NCBI GenBank assembly: GCA_900541645.1
Contig: UQKQ01000006.1
Coordinates: forward strand, 62,001 to 126,000
Reading direction: 5' to 3'
DNA length: 64,000 nucleotides
From: an uncultured Collinsella sp.
GTDB taxonomy: Bacteria > Actinomycetota > Coriobacteriia > Coriobacteriales > Coriobacteriaceae
This document shows positions 27,704 to 35,142 of the stretch, piece after piece. Within the stretch, counting starts at the first letter, position 1, and every line of letters starts with the position of its first letter. The notes below the pieces were generated by a model that saw only the letters and a list, made by a program, of their open reading frames with translations, was not told where the DNA came from and searched no databases. A program made the position numbers and the translations under genes.

Positions 27704-28533
27704 GCGCAGCTCTTTTCCTCATAGGCCTTGAGGGACGCGCCCTCTTCGGAACGGTAAGCGGCCTGGCGGGCACGAAGGTCATCCCAGTCGACCAGGGTGG
27801 CATCGAAGTCGGGGCCGTCGACGCAAGCGAACTTGGTCACGCCGCCCACCTCGACGCGGCAGCAGCCGCACATACCGGTGCCGTCAACCATGATGGGGTT
27901 GAGCGACGCGGTGATGGGGGTGTCGTACTTCTGGGCGGTGAGGGTCGAGAACTTCATCATCGGAACGGGGCCGACGCAGAAGACCTGGCTCACGGCCTTG
28001 TCCTGCAGCAGGCGCTCCAGCGGAGCGGTGACAACGCCCTGCTCGCCATAGGAGCCGTCGTCAGTGGTGATGTGGATGTGGTCCTCGTCGAGGAGCTCGC
28101 GGAACTGGTCCTCCATGAGCAGGAGGTCCTTGGTGCGGGCGCCCATGATGGCGTGCACCTCGTGGCCGGTCTCGACCAGGTGCTTGGCGACCGGGAAGGC
28201 AATTGCCAGGCCGACGCCGCCGCCAATGACGGCGCAGGGGCCCTCAGCCATCTCGGTGGGAACGCCCAGCGGGCCCACGACGTCGCGCAGCGACTCGCCG
28301 GCCTCGTAGGTGGAAAGCATCTCGGTGGTCTTGCCGATCACCATGAAGATGAACTCGACCCAGCCCTCGTCACCGTTCCAGCCGGCCAGGGTAAACGGGA
28401 CACGTTCGCCCGTCTCGTTGGCGCGAACCATGAGGAACTGTCCAGCGTGCGCATGCTTGGCGATTGCAGGCGCCTCGATGCGGAACTTGAACACCTTCTC
28501 CGAGAACTGCGTCTTCTCCAGGATCTTATACAT
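27694..28533 (-). CDS. NfnA-like small subunit (FAD/NAD-binding, 2Fe-2S)
   Basis: This 279-residue protein belongs to the sulfide dehydrogenase/dihydroorotate dehydrogenase electron-transfer family. An FAD-binding barrel (GQFLMVRANETGERVPFTLAG) is followed by the NAD(H) domain with the GGGVGLAIAFPVAK loop and VFCVGPVPMM. The C-terminal cluster-binding cysteines GMCGCCRVEV...FACVDGPDFD suit a [2Fe-2S] centre. In characterised Nfn complexes this subunit handles NAD(H). It is transcribed first and coupled to the large subunit by overlapping ends. RBS GAGAGGGG. Confidence 0.82.
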   Translation of the reverse strand: MYKILEKTQFSEKVFKFRIEAPAIAKHAHAGQFLMVRANETGERVPFTLAGWNGDEGWVEFIFMVIGKTTEMLSTYEAGESLRDVVGPLGVPTEMAEGPCAVIGGGVGLAIAFPVAKHLVETGHEVHAIMGARTKDLLLMEDQFRELLDEDHIHITTDDGSYGEQGVVTAPLERLLQDKAVSQVFCVGPVPMMKFSTLTAQKYDTPITASLNPIMVDGTGMCGCCRVEVGGVTKFACVDGPDFDATLVDWDDLRARQAAYRSEEGASLKAYEEKSCACH

Positions 28534-28709
28534 AGAACCCCTCTCTTGTTAGGGCCGCCGAACCGTGCCTCCACGGAAATGGACGGTAGCCCGAATAAAA
28601 CCGTACGCGCACAGGCGTTGTGCAGACATACGGTGCAAATTATACCCTCATGGACATGTCGCTTACGTGTGTCTTCGGCGGTCGGGAAAAGGGTTTATCC
28701 ACTTCGGCC

Positions 28710-28903
28710 TACCAAAGGGGGAGAGGTTTATTTTGGCAGGTTTTATCAGGCAAAACGGCAAGGGGGGCCGGCCTCGCGCATCGGTGAGGCCGGCCCCCTT
28801 TGGGGCGTTATGCATGTATGGTGGCAGCGTGTTTATTGCGATGTGCCGACTGCGGCGTTTACGCAGATAAAACCTGCCGAAATAAACCTGTCCCTAAATG
28901 GTA
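28710..28903. repeat. 194-bp inverted-repeat element enclosing a terminator
   Basis: The left arm (28710-28747, including GGTTTATTTTGGCAGGTTTT) and right arm (28866-28903, including AAAACCTGCCGAAATAAACC) are near-perfect complements over about 38 bases. The right arm contains CCTGTCCC, as in the GGGAC family. The interior holds a strong hairpin at 28760-28802. It fills the gap between nfnA and pth. Confidence 0.7.
28760..28802. terminator. Strong GC-rich terminator hairpin
   Basis: GGGGGGCCGGCCTC pairs with GAGGCCGGCCCCC; TTT follows on the plus strand and a short T-run on the minus strand. It probably ends the pth transcript (minus strand). Confidence 0.6.
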
Positions 28904-28907
28904 GGTT

Positions 28908-29537
28908 TTAGTGCTTGCCGTTGGCGGAGGCGGAGCCGTTGACGTGGTCGCGGGCATAGATCACGCCGTGCACGATTGCCAGGCCGGCGGCGTCTGCGGC
29001 GCGGGCGCAGGTGTCCTGGAAGTCCTCGGCCTCGCGGGCGCGCAGCTGCTTGAGCACGTAGTCGGCGACAGCCATCTTGCCGGGAGGGTTGCCGATACCG
29101 GTGCGGATGCGGCTGAAGTCGCGGCTGCCCATCTTGTCGATGATGGAGCGCAGGCCGTTGTGGCCGGCGTGGCCGCCGCCCACCTTAACACGCACATCGC
29201 CGGCGGGAATATCGAGCTCGTCGTGGATTACGAGCAGCTCCTCGGCCTTGATTTTGTACTCGCGGCAGAGCTTGGAGATGGGGCCGCCCGAGGTGTTCAT
29301 GTATGACTGCGGCTTGACCAGCACAATCTGGCGCTTGCCGCCCTCTTCCTCGGCATCGTTGATATTGATGAGCGCGACCTCGGCGCCGGCCTGGTTTTTC
29401 CAGTACGTGACGCCGGCCTGACGGGCCAGCTCATCGATCGCCTTAAAGCCGGCGTTGTGGCGGGTCTCGGCATATTCCTCACCCGGGTTGCCGAGTCCGG
29501 CAACCATGCGAATCTTAAGCGGCTGTGCAGCTGCCAT
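28908..29537 (-). CDS. pth: Peptidyl-tRNA hydrolase
   Basis: Pth releases tRNA from stalled peptidyl-tRNA. The 209-residue product has the family motifs MVAGLGNPGEEYAETRHNAGF (with the catalytic His), LVKPQSYMNTSGGPISKL, LLVIHDELDIPAGDVRVKVGGGHAGHNGLRSI and RIRTGIGNPPG. The catalytic Asp is in HDELD. A second ATG two codons upstream (29543) touches the AAAGG site; the ATG at 29537 has a 6-base gap and is preferred. The C-terminal tail (DHVNGSASANGKH) is unconserved. Confidence 0.95.
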   Translation of the reverse strand: MAAAQPLKIRMVAGLGNPGEEYAETRHNAGFKAIDELARQAGVTYWKNQAGAEVALININDAEEEGGKRQIVLVKPQSYMNTSGGPISKLCREYKIKAEELLVIHDELDIPAGDVRVKVGGGHAGHNGLRSIIDKMGSRDFSRIRTGIGNPPGKMAVADYVLKQLRAREAEDFQDTCARAADAAGLAIVHGVIYARDHVNGSASANGKH

Positions 29538-29651
29538 GTTCATCCTTTCGTTGATTTGTCGCCTGCTATGGTGAGCGACCCTGTTGCCGCTGTCAAATGG
29601 AGGGTAATTGAGGGCGTTTGGGGGCGTTTGGACGGACGTCGAAATCCGAGG

Positions 29652-29855
29652 TGGACAGTTAGTTCAGATACGTATAAGTTCTGAGGACTCGAATTACTCA
29701 ATTCAATGCCGATACGTTGTTTTGGAGCTTTAGTTAGTCCATATGGCGCTGTTTTGAAGTCTACCCTGCCTTCAAATAGGGCGAATGGTATAGAGATAGC
29801 TGCAAAACAGTCTAATTCAATGCGTCCATTTATACGTATTTGAACTAACTGCCCA
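29652..29855. repeat. 204-bp inverted-repeat element, copy 2
   Basis: The left end TGGACAGTTAGTTCAGATAC...GTATAA is consensus; the right end ATACGTATTTGAACTAACTG...CCCA has two changes. The interior of about 150 bases is unlike the other copies. It lies 33 bases beyond the 3' end of the unknown gene at 29889-31016, whose other side carries copy 3. Confidence 0.85.
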
Positions 29856-29888
29856 GCCCTGCTCGACGGCGCACGGGTGATTCGCCGT

Positions 29889-31016
29889 TTAGACCGGCGC
29901 GAGGCCGGTTCCGGCCCGCAGAGCGTTGAGCCAAGCGGCCTGACGCTTGCGATAGCCCTTGATACGGTACCGGAATCGGACTCCTGCGAGTCGATGCATC
30001 GTTTGGGCGAAGGCTTCGAGTGCAACAAGGTCTTTCATTTGGTCGCGATTGATAACCAGGACGTGGATGCCCATGGCCTTGAGGCCATTATTTCGATTGC
30101 CATCGTGGATGCGAGCGTTTTGAAGCTCATGCCCAATTCCGTTGTATTCGTTGTCGACTCCGGCTGCCGGGCAATATAGGTCGCAGATGGCATAGGGGAT
30201 GCCCGAGGACATGTTGGCCGCAAGAGTATCGAAGTCGATTCGATGGTTGAGTAGCAGGCCTCCCATGGGCAGGCTGCAACATCCGAATCCGCCAAAGCGC
30301 ATGGGCGCTCCGAGAACGGCAAACATTAGGGATTCGGCTGGGGATGCGGATCCAGCCCGGGCGAGTTTGACTGCCGTGCGAAACGAGGCGTATGAGCTAC
30401 TTTTGGCGAACCGTGCGACCGCCTCGAGCTCTTCGATGGTCGTGGCGGGCTCGCATTTGTAGTGCGCCTGTTCATAGCGGGTTTCGTTCTGTTGTTCGGC
30501 CGCTGACTGGTTGCCCAGGCAATCAAGATCGCCCGTCGCTTCGTAGCCATCGCCCTTGGGCCAGATGTCGTCATGGGCAATGGGGTATGTTGCCCCGGGA
30601 GGAAGGGAGTAAGTTCCGACCAGTTCCATGAGAAGCATCAAGGTTTTGGCGACTGATTCATTTTTAGAACAAAGCATGGCTGTCATGGCAGGAGACGTTG
30701 CGTAGATGTCGGCCTCGACGTGCATAATTGCACCTTCAGGAAGCGGAGCGGAGAGAATATGCTGAAGAAGTCGCTTGTCGGGGCGTCGGTTGCCTTCGTT
30801 TGAAACGAGAAGATCGAGCAGCTCGGAATCATCTTCATTCCAGGCGTCGAGTATCGAAAGTGCGCCAAAGTCTATCGCGTCATTATTGGGAATGCAGCTA
30901 GCCAAGGCCTGTGCTTGCTGTTCACTATCAATGGAGCTCCAGGGTAGGGCAGAGTACGCCCGTCGTGCGCGACGAATTGCGCGGAGGGCGGAGAAATGTG
31001 AAATCACGGTCGTCAT
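29889..31016 (-). CDS. Unknown protein with a possible PD-(D/E)XK (DUF559/Vsr-like) C-terminal domain
   Basis: I do not recognise this 375-residue protein as a named family. The N-terminal 40 residues are basic (FSALRAIRRARRAYSALPW). The middle is unremarkable and soluble. The C-terminal 130 residues show a pattern of Vsr/DUF559-type nucleases: an aspartate-bearing strand (YAICDLYCPA), then VDNEYNGIGHE (in the place of the E-Y-D-G-x-x-H motif), a basic helix (HDGNRNNGLKAMG) and a strand HVLVINRDQ. This suggests a degenerate restriction-endonuclease fold but is not proof. No signal peptide or membrane segment is seen. No Shine-Dalgarno site precedes the ATG. The gene is bracketed by two copies of the 203-bp element, which points to an inserted or mobile locus. 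Confidence 0.55.
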   Translation of the reverse strand: MTTVISHFSALRAIRRARRAYSALPWSSIDSEQQAQALASCIPNNDAIDFGALSILDAWNEDDSELLDLLVSNEGNRRPDKRLLQHILSAPLPEGAIMHVEADIYATSPAMTAMLCSKNESVAKTLMLLMELVGTYSLPPGATYPIAHDDIWPKGDGYEATGDLDCLGNQSAAEQQNETRYEQAHYKCEPATTIEELEAVARFAKSSSYASFRTAVKLARAGSASPAESLMFAVLGAPMRFGGFGCCSLPMGGLLLNHRIDFDTLAANMSSGIPYAICDLYCPAAGVDNEYNGIGHELQNARIHDGNRNNGLKAMGIHVLVINRDQMKDLVALEAFAQTMHRLAGVRFRYRIKGYRKRQAAWLNALRAGTGLAPV

Positions 31017-31179
31017 AGCTATAACGTACTAAGTTGGCGGCAGAATGCGACCGCCATACCGTTCTTTTCGCTCAGCGGGGTGCTGGGCGCCATGAACGGC
31101 CGGGTGTTAGGAAATCGGTGGAATCGGTTGAGGGGATTGCAGGAAATTGAGCTCTGCCGAGAAGGTTGACGATGGCTAC

Positions 31180-31382
31180 TGGACAGTTAGTTCAGATACG
31201 TATAAGGCGGCGGGCGTTCGAGGTGTTTCTAAGGGCCTTCGAGGGCGATTTGAAGATAATATATGCGGCGGTTGTACTCGAAAACGATGAGCTTCGGGCG
31301 GCATGGCATCCGCCGGGGAGCTCAGAAGGCTCCGAACGGACCTTTGGAGCTTTAAAAAATACGTATCTGAACTAACTGTCCA
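31180..31382. repeat. 203-bp inverted-repeat element, copy 3
   Basis: Both ends are consensus: TGGACAGTTAGTTCAGATAC...GTATAA at the left and ATACGTATCTGAACTAACTG...TCCA at the right, perfect complements over 24 bases. The interior is unrelated by eye to the other copies. Confidence 0.88.
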
Positions 31383-31403
31383 GGGCGGATTGGCGAGGAA
31401 TAG

Positions 31404-31440
31404 AAAAAGGGTCGGAAGCGAGCTTCCGACCCTTTAAAAA
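31404..31440 (-). terminator. Terminator of prs
   Basis: A perfect AAAGGGTCGGAAGC / GCTTCCGACCCTTT hairpin with a 3-base loop lies 30 bases behind the prs stop, with a T-run on the minus strand. Confidence 0.85.
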
Positions 31441-31468
31441 CATCAAAGATGATGCGATACGCGTTGGA

Positions 31469-32455
31469 CTACAGCGCGAAGTCGCCGCCGACGAGCGTGG
31501 AGACGGGCTCCTCGTGGTAAACGGCGGAGATGGCCTGAGCGAACTCCTCGGCGACCGAGATGGTCTTGATCTTGCCGCCGACCTCGACGGGGATGGCGTC
31601 GGTGACGACGCACTCGACGATGGGGGCATCGTTCAGGCGCTCGATGGCCGGACCGGAGAAGATGCCGTGGGTGGCGCAGACGTAGATGTCGCCGGCGCCC
31701 ATAGCCTTGAGCTCCTTGACGTTGGCGCACAGGGTGCCAGCGGTGTCGATCATGTCGTCGTTGATGATGCAGGTCTTGCCCTTGATGTCACCGATGATGC
31801 CCATGACCTCGGCGGCGTTGTGGCGCGGACGGCCCTTGTGGGCGATGGCCAGGTCGCAGCCGAGCATGTCGGACAGCTTCTTGGCGGCCTTGGCGCGACC
31901 CACGTCGGGGGAGACGACAACCAGGTTGTCGGTGTCGAAGTGCATGTCGTTGTAGTACTGGCCAAATAGCGGCAGTGCGGACAGGTGGTTAACCGGGATA
32001 TCGAAGAAGCCCTGGATCTGGCCCTGGTGCAGGTCGAGGGTGATGATGCGGTTGACGCCGGCACGCTCGAGCAGGTTGGCGACGAGGCGGGCGGTGATGG
32101 GCTCGCGCGGGCCGGCCTTGCGGTCCTGGCGGGCATAGCCGTAGTGGGTGATAACGGCGGTGATGGAGCGGGCGGATGCGCGCTTGGCAGCGTCGGTGGC
32201 GATGAGCAGCTCCATGAGCATGTCGTTGACGTTGCCGCCGGCCACGGACTGAATCAGGAAGACGTCGGCGCCGCGGACGGTCTCGTCGTAGCGGGCGTAA
32301 ATCTCACCATTGGCGAACTGCTTTAGCGTAAGGCCCGAAAGCTCGACCCCAAGGTACTCAGCGATCTTCTGAGCGAGGGGACGGTTGGAGGAACCGGAAT
32401 ACACGCGGATGGACTTGCGCATATTCTCCGACTTCTCGGGATCATTAATCGGCAT
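31469..32455 (-). CDS. prs: Ribose-phosphate pyrophosphokinase
   Basis: This enzyme makes PRPP from ribose 5-phosphate and ATP, feeding purF and pyrimidine synthesis. The 328-residue product is slightly longer than the usual 315 because of an N-terminal MPINDPEKSENMR. Family marks are SGSSNRPLAQKIAEYLG, FANGEIYARYDETVRG, YGYARQDRKAGPREPI (catalytic flexible loop region), the metal-binding LDLHQGQIQGFFDIPV and the PRPP loop DDMIDTAGT. RBS AAGGAG lies 7 bases before the ATG. It is downstream of glmU but separated by a terminator. Confidence 0.96.
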   Translation of the reverse strand: MPINDPEKSENMRKSIRVYSGSSNRPLAQKIAEYLGVELSGLTLKQFANGEIYARYDETVRGADVFLIQSVAGGNVNDMLMELLIATDAAKRASARSITAVITHYGYARQDRKAGPREPITARLVANLLERAGVNRIITLDLHQGQIQGFFDIPVNHLSALPLFGQYYNDMHFDTDNLVVVSPDVGRAKAAKKLSDMLGCDLAIAHKGRPRHNAAEVMGIIGDIKGKTCIINDDMIDTAGTLCANVKELKAMGAGDIYVCATHGIFSGPAIERLNDAPIVECVVTDAIPVEVGGKIKTISVAEEFAQAISAVYHEEPVSTLVGGDFAL

Positions 32456-32595
32456 TACCCTTCTCCTTTATATCGAATGCCATATAGATGCCTTGTTGCA
32501 TTGTAACCGCGCGACGGGGTTTATCGAGTCTTGATAACGTCTTTACCGTCAACGGACACGAACCGACCACTCATCCGGTCGCGCAGGTCAGCATA

Positions 32596-32630
32596 GAAAA
32601 AGGAGCCGTCCCCATGGGAACAGCTCCTTA
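32596..32630 (-). terminator. Terminator of glmU
   Basis: AAGGAGC-GT-CCC pairs with GGGA-AC-GCTCCTT with small mismatches. On the minus strand it is followed by TTTTT, 17 bases beyond the glmU stop. Confidence 0.7.
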
Positions 32631-32646
32631 GATGCTTGGTAAAACG

Positions 32647-34059
32647 TTATACCTCGTCGTCCTCGCGCAGGCGTCGGCGGTAATCGGCGGCCCAGCCCTC
32701 AATATTTACCTGACGGGCGCGGCCCAGGCCAAGTGCGTCGGCCGGGACCGGCTCGGTGATGACGGAGCCAGCGGCCACGAGCGCGCCGTCGCCGATCTGG
32801 GCGGGCGCGACCATCATGGTGTCGGAGCCAATGAAGGCATCCTTGCCGATGACGGTCTTGTGCTTGTGCACGCCATCGTAGTTGCAGGTGATGGAGCCCG
32901 CGCCCACGTTGACGCCGGAGCCCATGGTGGTGTCGCCGATGTAGGACAGGTGCGGCACCTTGGAGCCCTCGCCGATCGTGGACTTCTTGATCTCCACGTG
33001 CGTGCCGGCCTTGGAGCCGTCGAGCATGTGGGTACCCGGGCGCAGGTAGGCGCGCGGGCCGCAGTCGACGCCGTTCTCGATGACGGCCTCGATGGCGATG
33101 GTCTCATCGATGGTGCAGCCGCTGCCGACGGTGGTGTCGGTGAGACGGCTGTTGGGGCCGAGCTGGCACTCCTCGCCCACGGCGACGTGGCCGATCAGGT
33201 GCGTCTGCGGCCACACGACGGTATCGCGGCCGATAACGGCATCGGGGCCGATCCAGGCCTGCGTGGGGTCGATGAAGGTAACGCCCTCGGCCATCCAGTG
33301 CTCGTTGATGCGGTCGCGCGCGATGGCGGTGAGCTGTGCGAGCTGGATGCGGCTGTTGACGCCCAGGCCGTCGCGGTAGTCGTCGCAGTGGAAGATGGAG
33401 ACTGCCTGGCCATGACCCTTGAGGATTTCGAGCATGTCGGGCAGGTAGTACTCGGCCTGCGCGTTGTCGTTGCCGATCTCGTTAATGTGGGCGGCGAGCT
33501 GCGCGCCATCAAAAGCGTAGCAGCCGGCGTTGCACTCCAGCAGCGTGGCGGCCTGCTCGGGCGTGCAGTCCTTCTGCTCGATGATGCGCTCGATCTGACC
33601 ATCGGCGCCCAGCTTGATGCGGCCGTAGCCGAAAGGATCGGGCGGGGTCATGGTCATGACGGTGCAGGCGAGCTCGCCGGTGGCGACGGTTTGCGCGAAC
33701 TTGGCGACGGTGTCGGCGGTGATGAGCGGCAGGTCGCCGTTGAGCACCACGACGGGGCCTTGCGTGATGCCACAGGCCTCGAGTGCGACCTTCACGGCGT
33801 GACCGGTGCCCAGACGCTCGGTCTGCTCGACGCACTCGACCTTGGTGGCGCTGTTGGCGTAGGCGCCGTCGATGAGGGCGCGCATCTCGTCGGCATGGCT
33901 GCCGATGACAACCACGACGCGGCTGCAGCCGGCCTTGATGGTGGCGTCGACGATCCACTGAACCATGGGCTTGCCCAGGATCTTGTGCGAAACCTTGCAG
34001 TGGTTCGACTTCATGCGGGTGCCCTCGCCGGCAGCGAGGATAATTGCGGTTGCGTCCAT
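32647..34059 (-). CDS. glmU: Bifunctional UDP-N-acetylglucosamine pyrophosphorylase / glucosamine-1-phosphate acetyltransferase
   Basis: GlmU acetylates glucosamine-1-phosphate and couples it to UTP, giving UDP-GlcNAc for peptidoglycan. The 470-residue protein has the uridylyltransferase signature IILAAGEGTRMKS at the start, VVLNGDLPLI, then from about 260 the left-handed beta-helix hexapeptide repeats (VIGRDTVVWPQTHLIG) and the acetyltransferase core (HLSYIGDTTMGSGVNVGAG). The frame is open to 34314, but the ATG at 34059 has AGGAGA 4-5 bases upstream and the conserved N-terminus MDATAIILAAG. Confidence 0.95.
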   Translation of the reverse strand: MDATAIILAAGEGTRMKSNHCKVSHKILGKPMVQWIVDATIKAGCSRVVVVIGSHADEMRALIDGAYANSATKVECVEQTERLGTGHAVKVALEACGITQGPVVVLNGDLPLITADTVAKFAQTVATGELACTVMTMTPPDPFGYGRIKLGADGQIERIIEQKDCTPEQAATLLECNAGCYAFDGAQLAAHINEIGNDNAQAEYYLPDMLEILKGHGQAVSIFHCDDYRDGLGVNSRIQLAQLTAIARDRINEHWMAEGVTFIDPTQAWIGPDAVIGRDTVVWPQTHLIGHVAVGEECQLGPNSRLTDTTVGSGCTIDETIAIEAVIENGVDCGPRAYLRPGTHMLDGSKAGTHVEIKKSTIGEGSKVPHLSYIGDTTMGSGVNVGAGSITCNYDGVHKHKTVIGKDAFIGSDTMMVAPAQIGDGALVAAGSVITEPVPADALGLGRARQVNIEGWAADYRRRLREDDEV

Positions 34060-34254
34060 GTGATCTCCTGTTACGTTATAGAGACGTGTGTTTGGAAACG
34101 ATACACGGCGCAATATGATACCGCAGGCATATGACGAGCGCGTAACGATTGACGCATTGCCGCCGATGTCGGTGCCGTTGACGCGGTGTTTGCGCTGGTT
34201 GTGTATGGTGGCGGCGCTGCGGCGTTGACGTTTGAGCGAGGGGATGGGGTGCCC

Positions 34255-35142
34255 GTGGATATCATGCGAGAGGAATCGGGCAACGAGCCCGTCGCGGCAT
34301 TCTCGATGTCGCATCCGGCTGTGCCGGCACTCTATATAGCGCTGACGCTGGGGCTCACTATGTTCTCGATGCAGCCGGTACTGATTGCGCTGTCACTTGC
34401 GGGCGGGCTGGCGTATGGATTTGCGACGCGTGGGGCTGCCCGCACGTTGGGGGCGCTTCGCTGGCAGCTGCCAGTGATTTTGATTATCGCGCTGGTCAAT
34501 CCTCTGTTTAGCGCCTCGGGCTCGACGGAGCTGTTCCGTATTGGCATGCGCGCGGTGTATCTGGAGAGCATGGTTTACGGCCTGTGCATGGGCGGGCTGT
34601 TTGTGGCGAGCGTGCTGTGGTTTGGGGCCGCGGCGTCGATGCTCGAATACGACAAGGTGCTCGCGCTGCTGGGTAATGCCGCACCGGTGATTGCGCTCAT
34701 GATCTCGATGTGCATGAGGCTTATCCCGCAGTTTTTGCGCCGCGGTCGTACGGTGCTGGCGGTGCAGGATGCGATTGATGTGCCGGGCCGCGCGCCGGCC
34801 GACCCCGTACGCTCGCGCCTGCGGGCGTCGAGCGTGTTGATGGGCTGGGGCATGGAAGATTCGCTGGAGCGCGCGGACGCGATGCGCTCGCGCGGGTGGG
34901 GTGCTGCGACGCGTCGTACGACGTATGCGCGGTATCGACTGGGGCGCAGCGACGTTGCCGCGCTGGCCGGGCTCGCACTGTTTGGTGCTGTCGCGGTGGC
35001 GGTGGCGTGGACCGCGACGACGCAGTATTCGTTTTATCCGCAGCTCTCGGTTCCGGCGCCGTGGCTGGGCTATGTCGTGTACGCTGCCTGGATGATGCTG
35101 CCTTGCGCGTTGCACGCGATTGATGAGAAGAGGTTTGGCTGA
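34255..35142 (+). CDS. ECF transporter T component (EcfT/CbiQ family)
   Basis: EcfT is the membrane scaffold coupling the two ATPases to the substrate-binding S protein. The protein (about 295 residues) has roughly six hydrophobic segments and the family's coupling helices with Ala-Arg-Gly-like boxes: DSLERADAMRSRGWG carries the typical second motif, and RLIPQFLRRGRTVLAVQDA lies before it. The start is uncertain: GTG 34255 follows a G-rich stretch, ATG 34264 is also in frame, and the frame is open from GTG 34186. The stop overlaps the ATG of the ATPase gene by one base. It begins a three-gene operon divergent from glmU. Confidence 0.82.
   Translation: MDIMREESGNEPVAAFSMSHPAVPALYIALTLGLTMFSMQPVLIALSLAGGLAYGFATRGAARTLGALRWQLPVILIIALVNPLFSASGSTELFRIGMRAVYLESMVYGLCMGGLFVASVLWFGAAASMLEYDKVLALLGNAAPVIALMISMCMRLIPQFLRRGRTVLAVQDAIDVPGRAPADPVRSRLRASSVLMGWGMEDSLERADAMRSRGWGAATRRTTYARYRLGRSDVAALAGLALFGAVAVAVAWTATTQYSFYPQLSVPAPWLGYVVYAAWMMLPCALHAIDEKRFG

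Noticed and set aside
34060..34254. Riboswitch upstream of the ECF operon
   Set aside because: The 195-base divergent spacer shows no recognisable cobalamin, thiamine, riboflavin or other conserved riboswitch core.
34060..34314. 85-residue N-terminal extension of GlmU
   Set aside because: It lacks conservation signs and overlaps the divergent promoter region; ATG 34059 has a good ribosome site.
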